Notes under the pieces: generated by a model
Told to the model about the DNA's origin: nothing
The model's input: the letters and a program-made list of their open reading frames with translations, nothing else
The model's database searches: none
Part shown: piece by piece, positions 29,623 through 39,000 of the stretch
Layout of the letters: every line of letters starts with the position of its first letter
How positions within the stretch are numbered: the first letter of the stretch is position 1
DNA from: Thermoanaerobaculia bacterium
GTDB lineage: Bacteria; Acidobacteriota; Thermoanaerobaculia; Multivoradales; J023
Length of the DNA stretch: 64,000 nt
Assembly (NCBI GenBank): GCA_030431255.1
Contig: JAUIJL010000003.1
Span: forward strand, 124,001 to 188,000
Direction: 5' to 3'
Program-made: the position numbers and the translations under genes

Positions 29623-29651
29623 TTGAAACGAATACTGTCGGGTCGTAGAAT
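29623..29651 (+). promoter_or_regulatory. Sigma70-type promoter of the MarR gene with overlapping inverted repeat
   Basis: TTGAAA (29623-29628) and TAGAAT (29646-29651) are separated by exactly 17 bases, a strong match to the consensus, about 40 bases before the MarR start. A TTCGT/ACGAA inverted repeat (29615-29619 and 29628-29632) covers the -35 box, as expected of an autorepressor operator. Confidence 0.6.
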
Positions 29652-29692
29652 GCGGCGGCTATGTCGGTGTTTACTCGAGGAGCCCCCAATCG

Positions 29693-30184
29693 GTGAGCTT
29701 GAAAGAACAGATTCAGCAACGACGTCCCTTTGCCTCCCCAGAAGAGGAGGCCTACCTCAATCTCCAGCGGACGGCGAACCTCTTATTCCAGGCGGGGGCT
29801 GGGGTGATCAAAGCCGCGGCTCCCGGCCGTCGAGGTTTGACCCCGAGCCAATACAACGTCATGCGGATCTTGCGCGGGGCTTCGCCGGAAGCTCTGACTT
29901 GCGGTGAGATCAGCGAGCGATTGGTGACCCCGGGGCCCGACGTCACCCGTCTGTTGGATCGCCTGGAAGAGCGCGGTTGGGCGGAGCGTGATCGCGACGT
30001 CGGCGACCGCCGAGTGGTGCGATCTCGCATCACCGCCGCGGGCCTCGAGCTGCTGGCGTCTCTGGACGAGCCGGTCCAGAGTTGGTTGTCGGAGAGCTTG
30101 GGACACCTCTCCCGCGAAGAACAAAAGAGCTTGATTCGCCTGTTGGAACGGGCCCGTGAAGGGGTGGAAAACCTCAAGGTTTAA
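29693..30184 (+). CDS. MarR-family transcriptional regulator
   Basis: A 163-residue protein with the MarR winged helix: LTPSQYNVMRILRG, LTCGEISERLVTPGPDVTRL, LDRLEERGWAERDRDVGDRR and VVRSRITAAGLELL, where the last two are the wing and its DxRxxxxxxT context. Helices at both ends would form the dimer interface. The start is GTG 29693, with GAGGAG about 11 bases upstream. The family usually senses small aromatic ligands and represses neighbours. The adjacent co-oriented beta-propeller amidohydrolase (140 bases downstream) and the gene's own promoter are the likeliest targets; this is inferred. Confidence 0.9.
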   Translation: MSLKEQIQQRRPFASPEEEAYLNLQRTANLLFQAGAGVIKAAAPGRRGLTPSQYNVMRILRGASPEALTCGEISERLVTPGPDVTRLLDRLEERGWAERDRDVGDRRVVRSRITAAGLELLASLDEPVQSWLSESLGHLSREEQKSLIRLLERAREGVENLKV

Positions 30185-30323
30185 CGGCGACTTCCCCCGC
30201 ACGACGGCCTGCCGTCCCAACGGTCTGGTCCGCCGGCTCGGGTTGGGTTAACCTCGCCCTTACTTTCCTACTGCGGTTTTCCTACCGCGGCCCGCGGTGT
30301 TTTCTTCTTCTCTGGAGAATTTG

Positions 30324-33300
30324 ATGACCAAGACGATTCGGTGCGTCCTGATTTCGACCCTTTCCATTTTTTGGCTTGCGGCGATGGGCACGGCACAGAC
30401 CCACTCCCGTGATCATCTCTGCCATGACCACGGCGATCCTCGTGCGGTTTCCGGCGGCGCATCGGCCGTGCAAGGGCATGGCCACCACGGCTCGGCCGCG
30501 TCGCCCGAGGTCCCCGAGAAGCCCGCCGAGTCCTCGGAAGAGGAATCCGAAAAGAAAGAAGAGTGGTCGGTGGCGGACTCGCCGCCGGACGCCTATTCCA
30601 TGGAGCTGACGGTGGAGGAGGGCACGTGGATGAATCTCGACGTGTCCCCGAACGGCCGGGAGATCGTCTTCGACATGTTGGGGGATCTCTATCGCCTGCC
30701 GATCGAAGGTGGCGAGGCGGTGGCCCTGACCTCGGGATTTCCTTGGGATATGCACCCGCGCTACAGCCCGGACGGCAAGTCGATCTCCTTCACCAGTGAT
30801 CGGGGGGGCGGCGACAACATTTGGGTGATGCCTTTGGACGAGGAAGGGGCGGAGCCGCGGGCGGTCACCCAAGAGAGCTTCCGGCTGCTCAACAACGCGG
30901 ATTGGAGCCCGGACGGCCGCTTTCTGGCCGCGCGCAAGCATTTCACCTCCCGTCGCTCGTTGGGCGCCGGTGAGATTTGGCTCTACCACGCCTCGGGGGA
31001 GGGCACCGGCGGCTTACAGCTGACGGAACGGCCCAACGACCAAAAGGATATGGGTGAGCCGGTCTTTTCAGCGGACGGCCAGTACGTCTACTTCAGCCAG
31101 GACACTACCCCGGGTGCGATCTTCCAATACAACAAAGATCCCAACGATCAGATTTACGAGATCCGTCGGGTGGAGCTGGCGACTGGCGAGATCGAAAGCG
31201 TGGTGTCCGGGGCGGGCGGTGCCATCCGGCCGACTCCGTCTCCGGACGGCGAGTATCTGGCCTTCGTGCGCAGGGTCCGAAATCACTCGACCCTTTTCAT
31301 TCGTCACTTGGAGTCGGGTTTGGAGCGACCGATTTTCGACGGCTTGGATCGGGATCTCCAAGAAACCTGGGCCGTGCACGGGGTCTATCCTAATTTCGAA
31401 TGGACTCCCGACAGCAAATCCTTGGTGTTTTGGGCCGGCGGCAAGATCCACCGGCTGGATTTCTCCGACGACATGACTGGCGCGACCTTGAGCCCGATCC
31501 CGTTCAAGGTGCGTCAGAAGATCGACTTGGTGGAGGCCCTGCGCTTTCCCCAAGATCCGGCGCCGGAGCGCTTCGACCTCAAGATGTTGCGCTGGGTGTC
31601 TGTCTCTCCGGACGGAGATCGCGTCCTTTTCCAGGCCTTGGGCAAGATTTGGGTCAAAGACCTGCCCGACGGCAAAGCCCGTCGTCTGACCCGTCAGGAG
31701 AAAAGCCAAGAATCTCATTGGGAGGTCTATCCGTCGTGGAGCCGCGACGGCAAGTCCGTGGTGTACGTCTCCTGGGATGACGAGGAGCTGGCCACGGTTC
31801 GGCTCGTCAGCGCGGCCGGAGGAGAAGGCCGAACCCTCACCTCCGACCCGGGTCACTACCTGAGCCCGGTGCTCAGCCCCGACGGCGAGACCGTGGTTTA
31901 CGTCAAGACCGCGGGAGGATTCATCACCAGCCCACTCCATTCCGACGAGACCGGTCTCTATGCCCTGCCGGTCGAGGGCGGGGAGCCCGTCCTGTTGACC
32001 GAAAACGGCGACTCACCCCATTTCGGCGCCGCCGAGGATCGGGTGTATTTCCGGTCTTTTGAAGCCGAGGACGGCCGTGCTTTGCGCAGCATCGGCCTCG
32101 ACGGTCAAGACGAGCACCACCACGCTTCGAGCGAAGCGGCCACCGAGCTACAGGTCTCTCCCGACGGTCGGTGGCTGGCATTCGTCGAGCGATTCAATGT
32201 CCATGTGATTCCCTTCACCGCGGCCGCCAAACCGCTGCAAATCGGCCCGTCCATGGCGTCCCTGCCGAAGGCCAAGGTGTCTGCCGAAGCGGGCGAGCAC
32301 TTGCATTGGAGCGGTGGCTCCGACCGTCTCTATTGGTCGTTGGGGCCGGAGCTCTTCCAAGTCGATTTGAAGGCTTCCTTCTCCTTCGTCGATGGCGCTC
32401 CCGAAGAGCTGCCGGAGCCACCGGACGAGGGCATGCCGATCGGATTCGACGTCGCCCACGACATGCCCCAGGGCTTGATCGCCCTGGTCGGCGCGCGGGT
32501 GATCACCATGCGCGGTGACGAGGTGCTCGACGACGGCGTGGTGGTGGTGGAAAACAATCGGATTCGCGCCGTCGGCAGCCGCGATGAGGTCCAGGTGCCC
32601 GCCGAGGCGGAGGTGATCGAGCTCCAGGGCAAGACCATTATTCCGGGACTGGTGGACGTGCATTGGCACGGCGCCCAGGGAACCCAAGAGATCCAACCCC
32701 AGCAGAATTGGTTCAACCTGGCGAGCCTGGCCTTCGGCGTGACCACGGTGCACGATCCGTCCAACGACACCAGCACCTTCTTCGCCGCCGCCGAGATGCA
32801 AAAGGCGGGTCAAATCGTCGCGCCCCGGCTGTTTACCACCGGCACCATCCTCTACGGCGCCACCGGTGATTTCAAAGCCGAGATCGAGAGCCTCGACGAT
32901 GCTCGCTTCCACTTGAAACGCATGAAAGCGGTCGGCGCTTTCAGTGTCAAAAGCTATAACCAACCCCGCCGCGATCAGCGTCAGCAGGTGATCGCCGCGG
33001 CCCGAGAGCTGGAGATGATGGTGGTGCCCGAGGGCGGCTCGGTGTTCATGCACAACATGTCCCAGGTCATGGATGGCCACACGGGCATCGAGCATGCGGT
33101 GCCCCTGGCCGTGCTTTACGACGACGTGGTGCAAATGTGGTCCGCGACCCGAACCGCCTACACGCCGACCCTCGGTGTGGGTTACGGCGGTATTTGGGGC
33201 GAGAACTATTGGTACGCCCACACCGACGTGTGGGCCAACGAGCGACTGCTCAGCTTCGTGCCAAGGCAGTTGGTGGACGCTCGGTCCCGGCGGCCGTTCA

Positions 33301-33734
33301 AGGCACCGGCCGAGGAATACAACCACTTCGATATCGCCGCCATGTGCAAAAAGCTCAGCGACCAAGGGGTGAAGATCAACGTCGGCGCCCACGGTCAGCG
33401 GGAAGGCCTCGCCGTGCATTGGGAGATGTGGATGTTGGAGCAGGGAGGCATGACGCCGCTCGAAGCCCTGCGCGCGGGCACGCTGAACGGCGCCCACTAC
33501 ATCGGCATGGAAGACCACCTGGGCTCGATCGAAACCGGCAAGCTGGCCGACCTGGCGATCCTCGACGTCAACCCGTTGGAGGATTTCCGGGGCACCGAGC
33601 GGGTCCACAAGGTGATGGTCAACGGTCGGCTGTTCGACGCCGCCACCATGAATCAGGAATGGCCGGAGCAAGTCCAACGAGCGCCGCTTTTCTTTGAGCA
33701 GAATGCGGAGCCGATGGTGACGAGCGGTAAGTAG
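30324..33734 (+). CDS. Exported beta-propeller (PD40/TolB-like) plus amidohydrolase fusion
   Basis: A 1,136-residue protein with signal peptide (VLISTLSIFWLAAMGTAQ), then a His-rich segment (HSRDHLCHDHGD, VQGHGHHG) that could bind metal. About residues 90-700 hold PD40/WD40-like repeats (NGREIVFDMLGDLYRLP, PRYSPDGKSISFTSDRGG, NADWSPDGRFLAARK, PTPSPDGEYLAFVR and others), a beta-propeller. From about 730 an amidohydrolase domain follows with metal motif HWH (GLVDVHWHGA, near 779) and the ending GSIETGKLADLAILDVNPLE. This arrangement is known for periplasmic, predicted peptidase or cyclic-amide hydrolases. ATG 30324 follows GGAGA; the upstream GTG 30297 lacks one. The substrate is unknown. Confidence 0.9.
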   Translation: MTKTIRCVLISTLSIFWLAAMGTAQTHSRDHLCHDHGDPRAVSGGASAVQGHGHHGSAASPEVPEKPAESSEEESEKKEEWSVADSPPDAYSMELTVEEGTWMNLDVSPNGREIVFDMLGDLYRLPIEGGEAVALTSGFPWDMHPRYSPDGKSISFTSDRGGGDNIWVMPLDEEGAEPRAVTQESFRLLNNADWSPDGRFLAARKHFTSRRSLGAGEIWLYHASGEGTGGLQLTERPNDQKDMGEPVFSADGQYVYFSQDTTPGAIFQYNKDPNDQIYEIRRVELATGEIESVVSGAGGAIRPTPSPDGEYLAFVRRVRNHSTLFIRHLESGLERPIFDGLDRDLQETWAVHGVYPNFEWTPDSKSLVFWAGGKIHRLDFSDDMTGATLSPIPFKVRQKIDLVEALRFPQDPAPERFDLKMLRWVSVSPDGDRVLFQALGKIWVKDLPDGKARRLTRQEKSQESHWEVYPSWSRDGKSVVYVSWDDEELATVRLVSAAGGEGRTLTSDPGHYLSPVLSPDGETVVYVKTAGGFITSPLHSDETGLYALPVEGGEPVLLTENGDSPHFGAAEDRVYFRSFEAEDGRALRSIGLDGQDEHHHASSEAATELQVSPDGRWLAFVERFNVHVIPFTAAAKPLQIGPSMASLPKAKVSAEAGEHLHWSGGSDRLYWSLGPELFQVDLKASFSFVDGAPEELPEPPDEGMPIGFDVAHDMPQGLIALVGARVITMRGDEVLDDGVVVVENNRIRAVGSRDEVQVPAEAEVIELQGKTIIPGLVDVHWHGAQGTQEIQPQQNWFNLASLAFGVTTVHDPSNDTSTFFAAAEMQKAGQIVAPRLFTTGTILYGATGDFKAEIESLDDARFHLKRMKAVGAFSVKSYNQPRRDQRQQVIAAARELEMMVVPEGGSVFMHNMSQVMDGHTGIEHAVPLAVLYDDVVQMWSATRTAYTPTLGVGYGGIWGENYWYAHTDVWANERLLSFVPRQLVDARSRRPFKAPAEEYNHFDIAAMCKKLSDQGVKINVGAHGQREGLAVHWEMWMLEQGGMTPLEALRAGTLNGAHYIGMEDHLGSIETGKLADLAILDVNPLEDFRGTERVHKVMVNGRLFDAATMNQEWPEQVQRAPLFFEQNAEPMVTSGK

Positions 33735-33749
33735 GTTTCTGAGCGTTCA

Positions 33750-34006
33750 CCCCCCAGCCCCATAGGCGCTAACTTAGACTGCTGATAGCCCTACACTGAG
33801 CCCTCACCCCCCAGCCCCCTCTCCCTACGCGGGCCGCCCGCAGACGGGAGAGGGGGAGCCGGAGAGCCCGCCCAACTTGCTCGGTTTATTGGGAGATTTT
33901 TCTACGCCCAGACGGCTCAAGACCACCTTCAGTTGAGCGCGCGAAGCGCATCCAATCATTCCCCCCTCTCCCGCTGCGGGAGAGGGGGGGGTAGGGGGGT
34001 GAGGGC
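33750..34006. repeat. REP-like palindromic repeat element with inverted copies
   Basis: CCCTCACCCCCCAGCCCCCT followed by CTCCC (from 33801) recurs in inverted orientation ending near 34006. Each copy carries a hairpin: CCCCTCTCCC (33816-33825) with GGGAGAGGGG (33846-33855), and CCCCCCTCTCCCGC (33961-33974) with its near-perfect complement (33976-33989). A partial third copy lies near 33756. Such paired palindromes resemble repetitive extragenic palindromes found between genes in many bacteria. No coding potential seen. Confidence 0.7.
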
Positions 34007-34035
34007 CCGCTCCAAACTTTTTCGACTTTTTTCGA

Positions 34036-34069
34036 CCCGGGCGTAACAAAAACGCCCGGGTTTCGTTTT
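34036..34069 (+). terminator. Hairpin with T-rich tail upstream of the TrmB gene
   Basis: CCCGGGCGT (34036-34044) pairs with ACGCCCGGG (34052-34060) across a seven-base loop and is followed by TTTCGTTTT. It lies 298 bases after the beta-propeller amidohydrolase gene and is the best candidate for its terminator, insulating the TrmB operon. Confidence 0.75.
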
Positions 34070-34072
34070 AAC

Positions 34073-34096
34073 TCTCATAATTGTTATTACTGAGAG
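34073..34096 (+). promoter_or_regulatory. AT-rich palindrome, candidate TrmB operator
   Basis: CTCTCA (34073-34078) and TGAGAG (34091-34096) flank a TAAT...ATTA core, and a further TGAGAG lies at 34111-34116. The stretch is strikingly AT-rich against its surroundings. TTGTTA (34081) and TAAATA (34104) are 17 bases apart and could be a promoter. An autoregulatory site for the TrmB protein encoded directly downstream is plausible but unproven. Confidence 0.45.
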
Positions 34097-34172
34097 CTAC
34101 TAATAAATAATGAGAGCGAAACAAGAAAGAAACAACGACTCGGCATCGTTTCTGGAACGAGGGGCCACGGGC

Positions 34173-35093
34173 ATGGACCCCTTGGTGGAACTCGGGTTTA
34201 CCCAGCTCGAAGCGGAGATTTATGGATTGCTTTTGGACGAGCCGGGCTCGACCGGCTATCGGTTGGCCCAACGGCTGCGCAAGCCGGCGCCGAACGTCTA
34301 CAAAGCCATCGAGTCCCTGGAGTCGAAAGGGGCGGTGATGGTGGTCGACGGTAAGCACCGGCATTGCTCGGCGGTGCCGCCCGACGAGCTGCTGAGCCAT
34401 TTGGAACGGCAATTCCAAGCCTCGAAGCGCCAAGCCGCCAAGATGTTGGCGGAGCGCTCGAAGCCGCCCACGGACGATCGCGTCTACCAGCTGAAGTCGG
34501 CGAGCGCGGTCTTTGAAAAAGCCCGCTCGATGCTGGAGCGGGCCAAGGATGTGGTCATCTTAGACGCCTTTCCTGGAGCGGCTGCCGAGCTGTTGAAAGA
34601 GCTCGTCTCGGCATCGGCGCGCGGCGCGGAGGTGGGCGCCTTGCTCTATGAGCCGTTGGCCGTGAGGGAGGCGGAAATCGACTTCGAGGTGGTGATCGAT
34701 CCGCGTGGGGCGTCGACCATGGCGAGGTGGCCTGGGCAATGGCTGCTGTTGGTGGTGGACGCGTCCGAAATGCTGATGGCCTTTCTGAGCCCAGATCTCA
34801 GCAAGGTCCATCAGGCGATTTGGTCCCGCAGCCCCTATTTGGTGTGGGTGCAACACGGAGGGGCCGCCTCGGAGCTGGTGCTGGCGGCGGTGGAGACCGC
34901 CCTGGCCGAGTCGGATTTCGAGGAGGCGCGACGGGTTTTGGATCGGGTCCGGTCACTCAAGGCGTATAGCTCGTCGGCCTATCGGCAGCTGCGGAACACG
35001 TTGGAGGCGGCGGTTGAGGACGGGCCGTCCGGCGAGGGACCGTCGGGAGAGGAGCCGTCGGGAGAGGGATCACCAAGAGAGGGATCGTCGTGA
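34173..35093 (+). CDS. TrmB-family transcriptional regulator
   Basis: A 306-residue protein. The N-terminus is a TrmB/MarR-like winged helix: MDPLVELGFTQLEAEIYGLL, GSTGYRLAQRLRKPAPNVYK, AIESLESKGAVMVVDGKHRH. A coiled segment (LERQFQASKRQAAKMLAERS) and a ligand-sensing or phospholipase D-like C-terminal domain (about 110-285) follow. The tail has 15-base direct repeats encoding GPSGEGPSGEEPSGEG. I chose ATG 34173 because the family motif begins there and an AGGGG precedes it; ATG 34110 would add 21 atypical residues and overlaps the possible promoter. The ABC transporter/peptidase genes start 37 bases downstream and are the obvious regulon. Confidence 0.85.
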   Translation: MDPLVELGFTQLEAEIYGLLLDEPGSTGYRLAQRLRKPAPNVYKAIESLESKGAVMVVDGKHRHCSAVPPDELLSHLERQFQASKRQAAKMLAERSKPPTDDRVYQLKSASAVFEKARSMLERAKDVVILDAFPGAAAELLKELVSASARGAEVGALLYEPLAVREAEIDFEVVIDPRGASTMARWPGQWLLLVVDASEMLMAFLSPDLSKVHQAIWSRSPYLVWVQHGGAASELVLAAVETALAESDFEEARRVLDRVRSLKAYSSSAYRQLRNTLEAAVEDGPSGEGPSGEEPSGEGSPREGSS

Positions 35094-35130
35094 GATCAAA
35101 GCAACAGGTACTACATAGAGGATTCGGATC

Positions 35131-36099
35131 ATGTTGAAAGTACGAAATTTAGTCAAAGTATATCCGGGTGGCGTCGCGGCTCTGCGGGGCATCGACTTGG
35201 ACGTGCCCAAGGGAATGTACGGTCTGTTGGGGCCTAACGGGGCCGGCAAGTCCACCTTCATGAAGATCCTCTCGGGTCTGCTCGAGCCCACCGGTGGCGA
35301 GGTGACGCTCGACGAGATCGACGTGGTGGCGAATCCGGAGGCGGTTCACGCCCGCCTAGGTTATTTGCCCCAGGATTTCGGCTTCTATCCACACCTCACC
35401 GGCGAGCAAATGCTCACGTATTTGCTGCGGCTCAAGGGCGTGTCCGCACCGAAAGGGCTGCCGAGCCTGGTGGCCGAGCTGCTCGAACGGGTGAATCTGA
35501 CCTTTGCCGCGAAGCGCAAGGTGAAGGGATATTCCGGCGGCATGCGCCAACGGCTCGGCATCGCCCAGGCGGTGGCCGGCGATCCCCGATTGATCATCGT
35601 CGACGAGCCGACGGCGGGTTTGGATCCCGAGGAGCGTCAGCGTTTCTATCGTCTGCTGGCGGAGCTGGCGGACGAGCGTTCAGTCCTGCTGTCGACCCAC
35701 ATCGTGGAAGACGTGGCCGTGCTTTGCCCCCGCTTTGCGGTGATCTCTAAGGGGCGATTGAAGGCCGAGACCACGCCCAGCGAGGCTCGGGAGCGCTTGC
35801 AGGGCAAGATTTTTGAAGGTCAAGGCAGCAACGACGAGCTGCGATCCATCCGTGACCGCTATTTGGTGACCCAAGCGATTTTGGTGGCGGGGCGCAATCG
35901 AGTCCGAATCTACGTGCCGGAAGGTCCGGCTCCGGGCGGCTTCGTGGCGGTCAACGCGACCCTTGAAGATGCATATATGACCTTGGTCAATGCCGGGGAG
36001 CAGACTATCGCCGGCCCCGATGATTCGAGCCCGGAGGGTCGAGAAGCGCAGGTCGACGCCTCGGCAGAGCGGGATTCGGCAGAGGAGCAAGTGGCATGA
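35131..36099 (+). CDS. ABC transporter ATP-binding protein
   Basis: A 322-residue ATPase with Walker A GPNGAGKST (near residue 35), Q-loop LPQDFGFYPHLTG, signature YSGGMRQRLGIAQ, Walker B RLIIVDEPTAGLDPEE and H-loop LLSTHIVEDV. The C-terminal extension of about 100 residues (after the ATPase core) is typical of single-domain exporters of the ABC-2/CcmA type. Its stop overlaps the permease ATG (ATGA at 36096-36099), so the two are coupled; they should form one inner-membrane exporter or mechanotransmission complex. The substrate is not evident. Confidence 0.95.
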   Translation: MLKVRNLVKVYPGGVAALRGIDLDVPKGMYGLLGPNGAGKSTFMKILSGLLEPTGGEVTLDEIDVVANPEAVHARLGYLPQDFGFYPHLTGEQMLTYLLRLKGVSAPKGLPSLVAELLERVNLTFAAKRKVKGYSGGMRQRLGIAQAVAGDPRLIIVDEPTAGLDPEERQRFYRLLAELADERSVLLSTHIVEDVAVLCPRFAVISKGRLKAETTPSEARERLQGKIFEGQGSNDELRSIRDRYLVTQAILVAGRNRVRIYVPEGPAPGGFVAVNATLEDAYMTLVNAGEQTIAGPDDSSPEGREAQVDASAERDSAEEQVA

Positions 36100-39000
36100 A
36101 CGGCTCGAGACTTCGCACCTTGATGGAGATGGACCTCCGCTTCCACTTCACCCGACCGATGTTTTGGGTGCTGGTCGTGGCCTTGGGATGCATTACTTGG
36201 GGGCTGTCTAGCGGCGGCCTGACCATTTCCACCGGCGACAGCTCCATCGGCGGCACGGCCCGGGCCTGGGTCACGTCAGAATTCGCCATCGCCCTGATGC
36301 TGCCGATGCTGGCTTTCATTCTTTATTCATTTTTTGTGGCGGTGGCTGCGGGCATGCTGATCCCCAGGGACGACGAGCTCAAAGTGGGACCTGTGCTGCA
36401 CGCCACGCCCCTTCGACCCTCGGAGTACATCTGGGCCAAATTCGCCGCCGTGATGGTAATGTTCCTGGTGGTCCTGGGGCTACACCTGCTTTTCAGCATG
36501 TTCTTTAATCAAGTGCTTCCCAACGCCCAGGCGGAGCTGATCCGAGGGCCGTTCGAGGTCGTCAACTATCTGCGTCCCGCCGTAGTCATGACCCTGCCTT
36601 TCCTGATCTTCATCATCGGCGTATCGTTCGCCGTCGGTGAGCTGACCCGCAGCCCGATTTTGATCTTCGCCACCCCGGTTTTTCTTTTCGTCGCCTGCGT
36701 GGCTTTCCTTTGGAGCTGGTCGCCGAGCTGGCTCGATCCGCGGATCAACGAGCTTTTGATGTGGCTCGAGCCGTCGGGTTATCGGTGGCTGCAAGAAACC
36801 TGGCTGAAAGTCGACTTGGGGGTGGAGCACTACAACCATCAGCCGGTGGGTTACGATCTACCGTTTTTGATCTCCCGCTTGGTTTGGAGCCTGGTCGGCG
36901 TCGGTTCTGTGGCTTTGGCCGGTCGGCATTTCGCCGCGTCCTTGCGTGGCACAAAGGTCCACCCTAAGGTCGGTGCAGAGGCCGCTGCCGGTGCCGACGC
37001 CAAACGACGGTGGCCCTGGAACCGTCGAGGGAAGGCATCCCACATCGACGCCGTCTCGGACGCCAAAGCCCTGGACTTTCTCGACGAGCGTCCGGTCGCG
37101 GAGATGAAAATGTCCACCGGCAAGCCCGGATTTCTGGCGTCGGTGATGGACGTCGCCCGCTTCGAGGCGAAAAATCTAAGGTCACAGCCCGGGCTTTATA
37201 TCTTCATTCCGCTCATTATTTTACAAGTGTCCGGCTCCGGCTTCACTCGGGTGGGTGCTTTCGACACACCCCTCCTGCTGACCCCGGGGGCCGCGGCCGT
37301 CGGCGCCATGAACACGCTGACGCTCTTGATTTGCTTTCTGCTGCTCTTCTACACGGTGGAGTCCATCGGCAGGGAGAGGCATACGGGGCTGGCACCCATG
37401 TACTACGCCACGCCCGCCGGCACCGCCGCTGTCTTGACCGGCAAAGCCGTGGCCAACAGCTTGGTGGGCGCGGCGATCCTCATCGCCGCCTATGTGTCGG
37501 CGGCCGTGGTCATGTGGTACCAAGGCAAGGTGTCGCCGGATATCGGTCCCTTCTTGCTGGTTTGGGGTTTTTTGCTGCTGCCGACCTTCCTGTTGTGGTC
37601 CACGTTCGTCGCCTTCGCCTGGGCGCTGACCCGCAATCGCTACGGCGCCTACGCTTTGGGCTTGGCGGTCTTGGCTTTCACCGGCTGGAAGCAATTCAAA
37701 GGTGAGATGAATTGGGTGGGCAATTGGAATTTGTGGAACGCTGCCACCTGGACGGATTTTGGAGGATTGGACCCGAATACCTATGCCTTGGCGTTGAATC
37801 GCGGTTTCTGGTTGGCGGTGGCGGCCTTTTTGGTGGTGCTGACGGTGCGGATTTTCCCCCGCCGGGAGCACGACCCGGGCAGGGTGGTGGACCGGCTGCG
37901 ACCCGGCATGCTGGTCAAGTCCGCCTTGAGATTGTCACCGATCGCCTTGCCGGCCGTAATCCTGGGGGTCGCGGTCGGGGTGGAAGTCAGCAACGGCTAC
38001 CAAGGCGGCGCCGTGGAACGGCGGGAAGAGGAATACCGCGGTCGCAATTTAATCACCTGGGGCGAAGCGGAGACTCCGTGGATCACCGGGGTCGAGATCG
38101 ATCTGAGCCTCGATCCCGAGGCTTCGAGCTTCGAGGTGCAAGGCACCTACGAATTGGCCAATCGATCCGACCAGCCGATGCGACGGTTCCCCATGTCGGC
38201 GGGCGACCATTTCGAGGATTTGAAATGGACCCTGAACGGGAAAGAGGTGGAGCCGGAGGATTGGGCCCGCATGCACGTCTTCACCCTCGATGAGCCTTTG
38301 GCCACCGGCGACACCGTGCGCGTGGGTTTCAGCCACACGGGCAGATATCCGGCCGGCGTCAACAAGAACGGCGGCGGGCTGGGCCAATTCGTGCTGCCCA
38401 GCGGCGTGGTGCTGACGTCCCTTTCGAGCGATTTTCTGCCCATGCCCTTCTTCGAGCCGGGGCGAGGGGTGGACGAGGACAATGCCCTCGAGCCCCGTGA
38501 CTACGAGCTCGACCACTGGCATGGACGCACGCCGCCGGGTTTCGGCGCCGGATCTCGATATCCGGTCACTACCCGCATCACCGTGCCCGAGGATTTCAGG
38601 GCCAACGGAGTGGGTGCTCTGGAGTCGGAGACTGTGGTCGACGGTCGGCGCACCATGGAATGGCGCAGCGACTATCCGGTGAATTTCTTCAACGTGGTGG
38701 CCGGGAAATGGGATGTTTGGGAAGGGGATGGGGTAAAGATCTTCCACCATCCCGAGCACACTTACAATCTGGAGGAAATGGGTGAGGCCCTCGAAGGGGC
38801 TCGAAAATATTACTCGCAGTGGTTCTACGAGTATCCGTGGAAGGAGCTCAAAGTGAGCGAGTTCGCCGGTTTGGCGAGGTATGCCCAGGGTTTTCCCACC
38901 AACATCACTTTTTCGGAAGACATCGGTTTCCTGACCGAAAGCAAACCGGAGGCTCAGGTGGCCTTCATGGTCACCGCCCACGAGGCCGCTCACCAATGGT

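Noticed and set aside
32148-33677. 509-codon minus-strand frame opposite the beta-propeller amidohydrolase
   Set aside because: Mirror-frame shadow of a clear plus-strand gene; no domain, no plausible start context. The same applies to frames at 38049-39599, 54057-56084 and 56975-58150 (minus).
33750-34006. CRISPR-like repeats
   Set aside because: Only two or three palindromic copies in inverted orientation with unequal spacing; no array and no cas genes.
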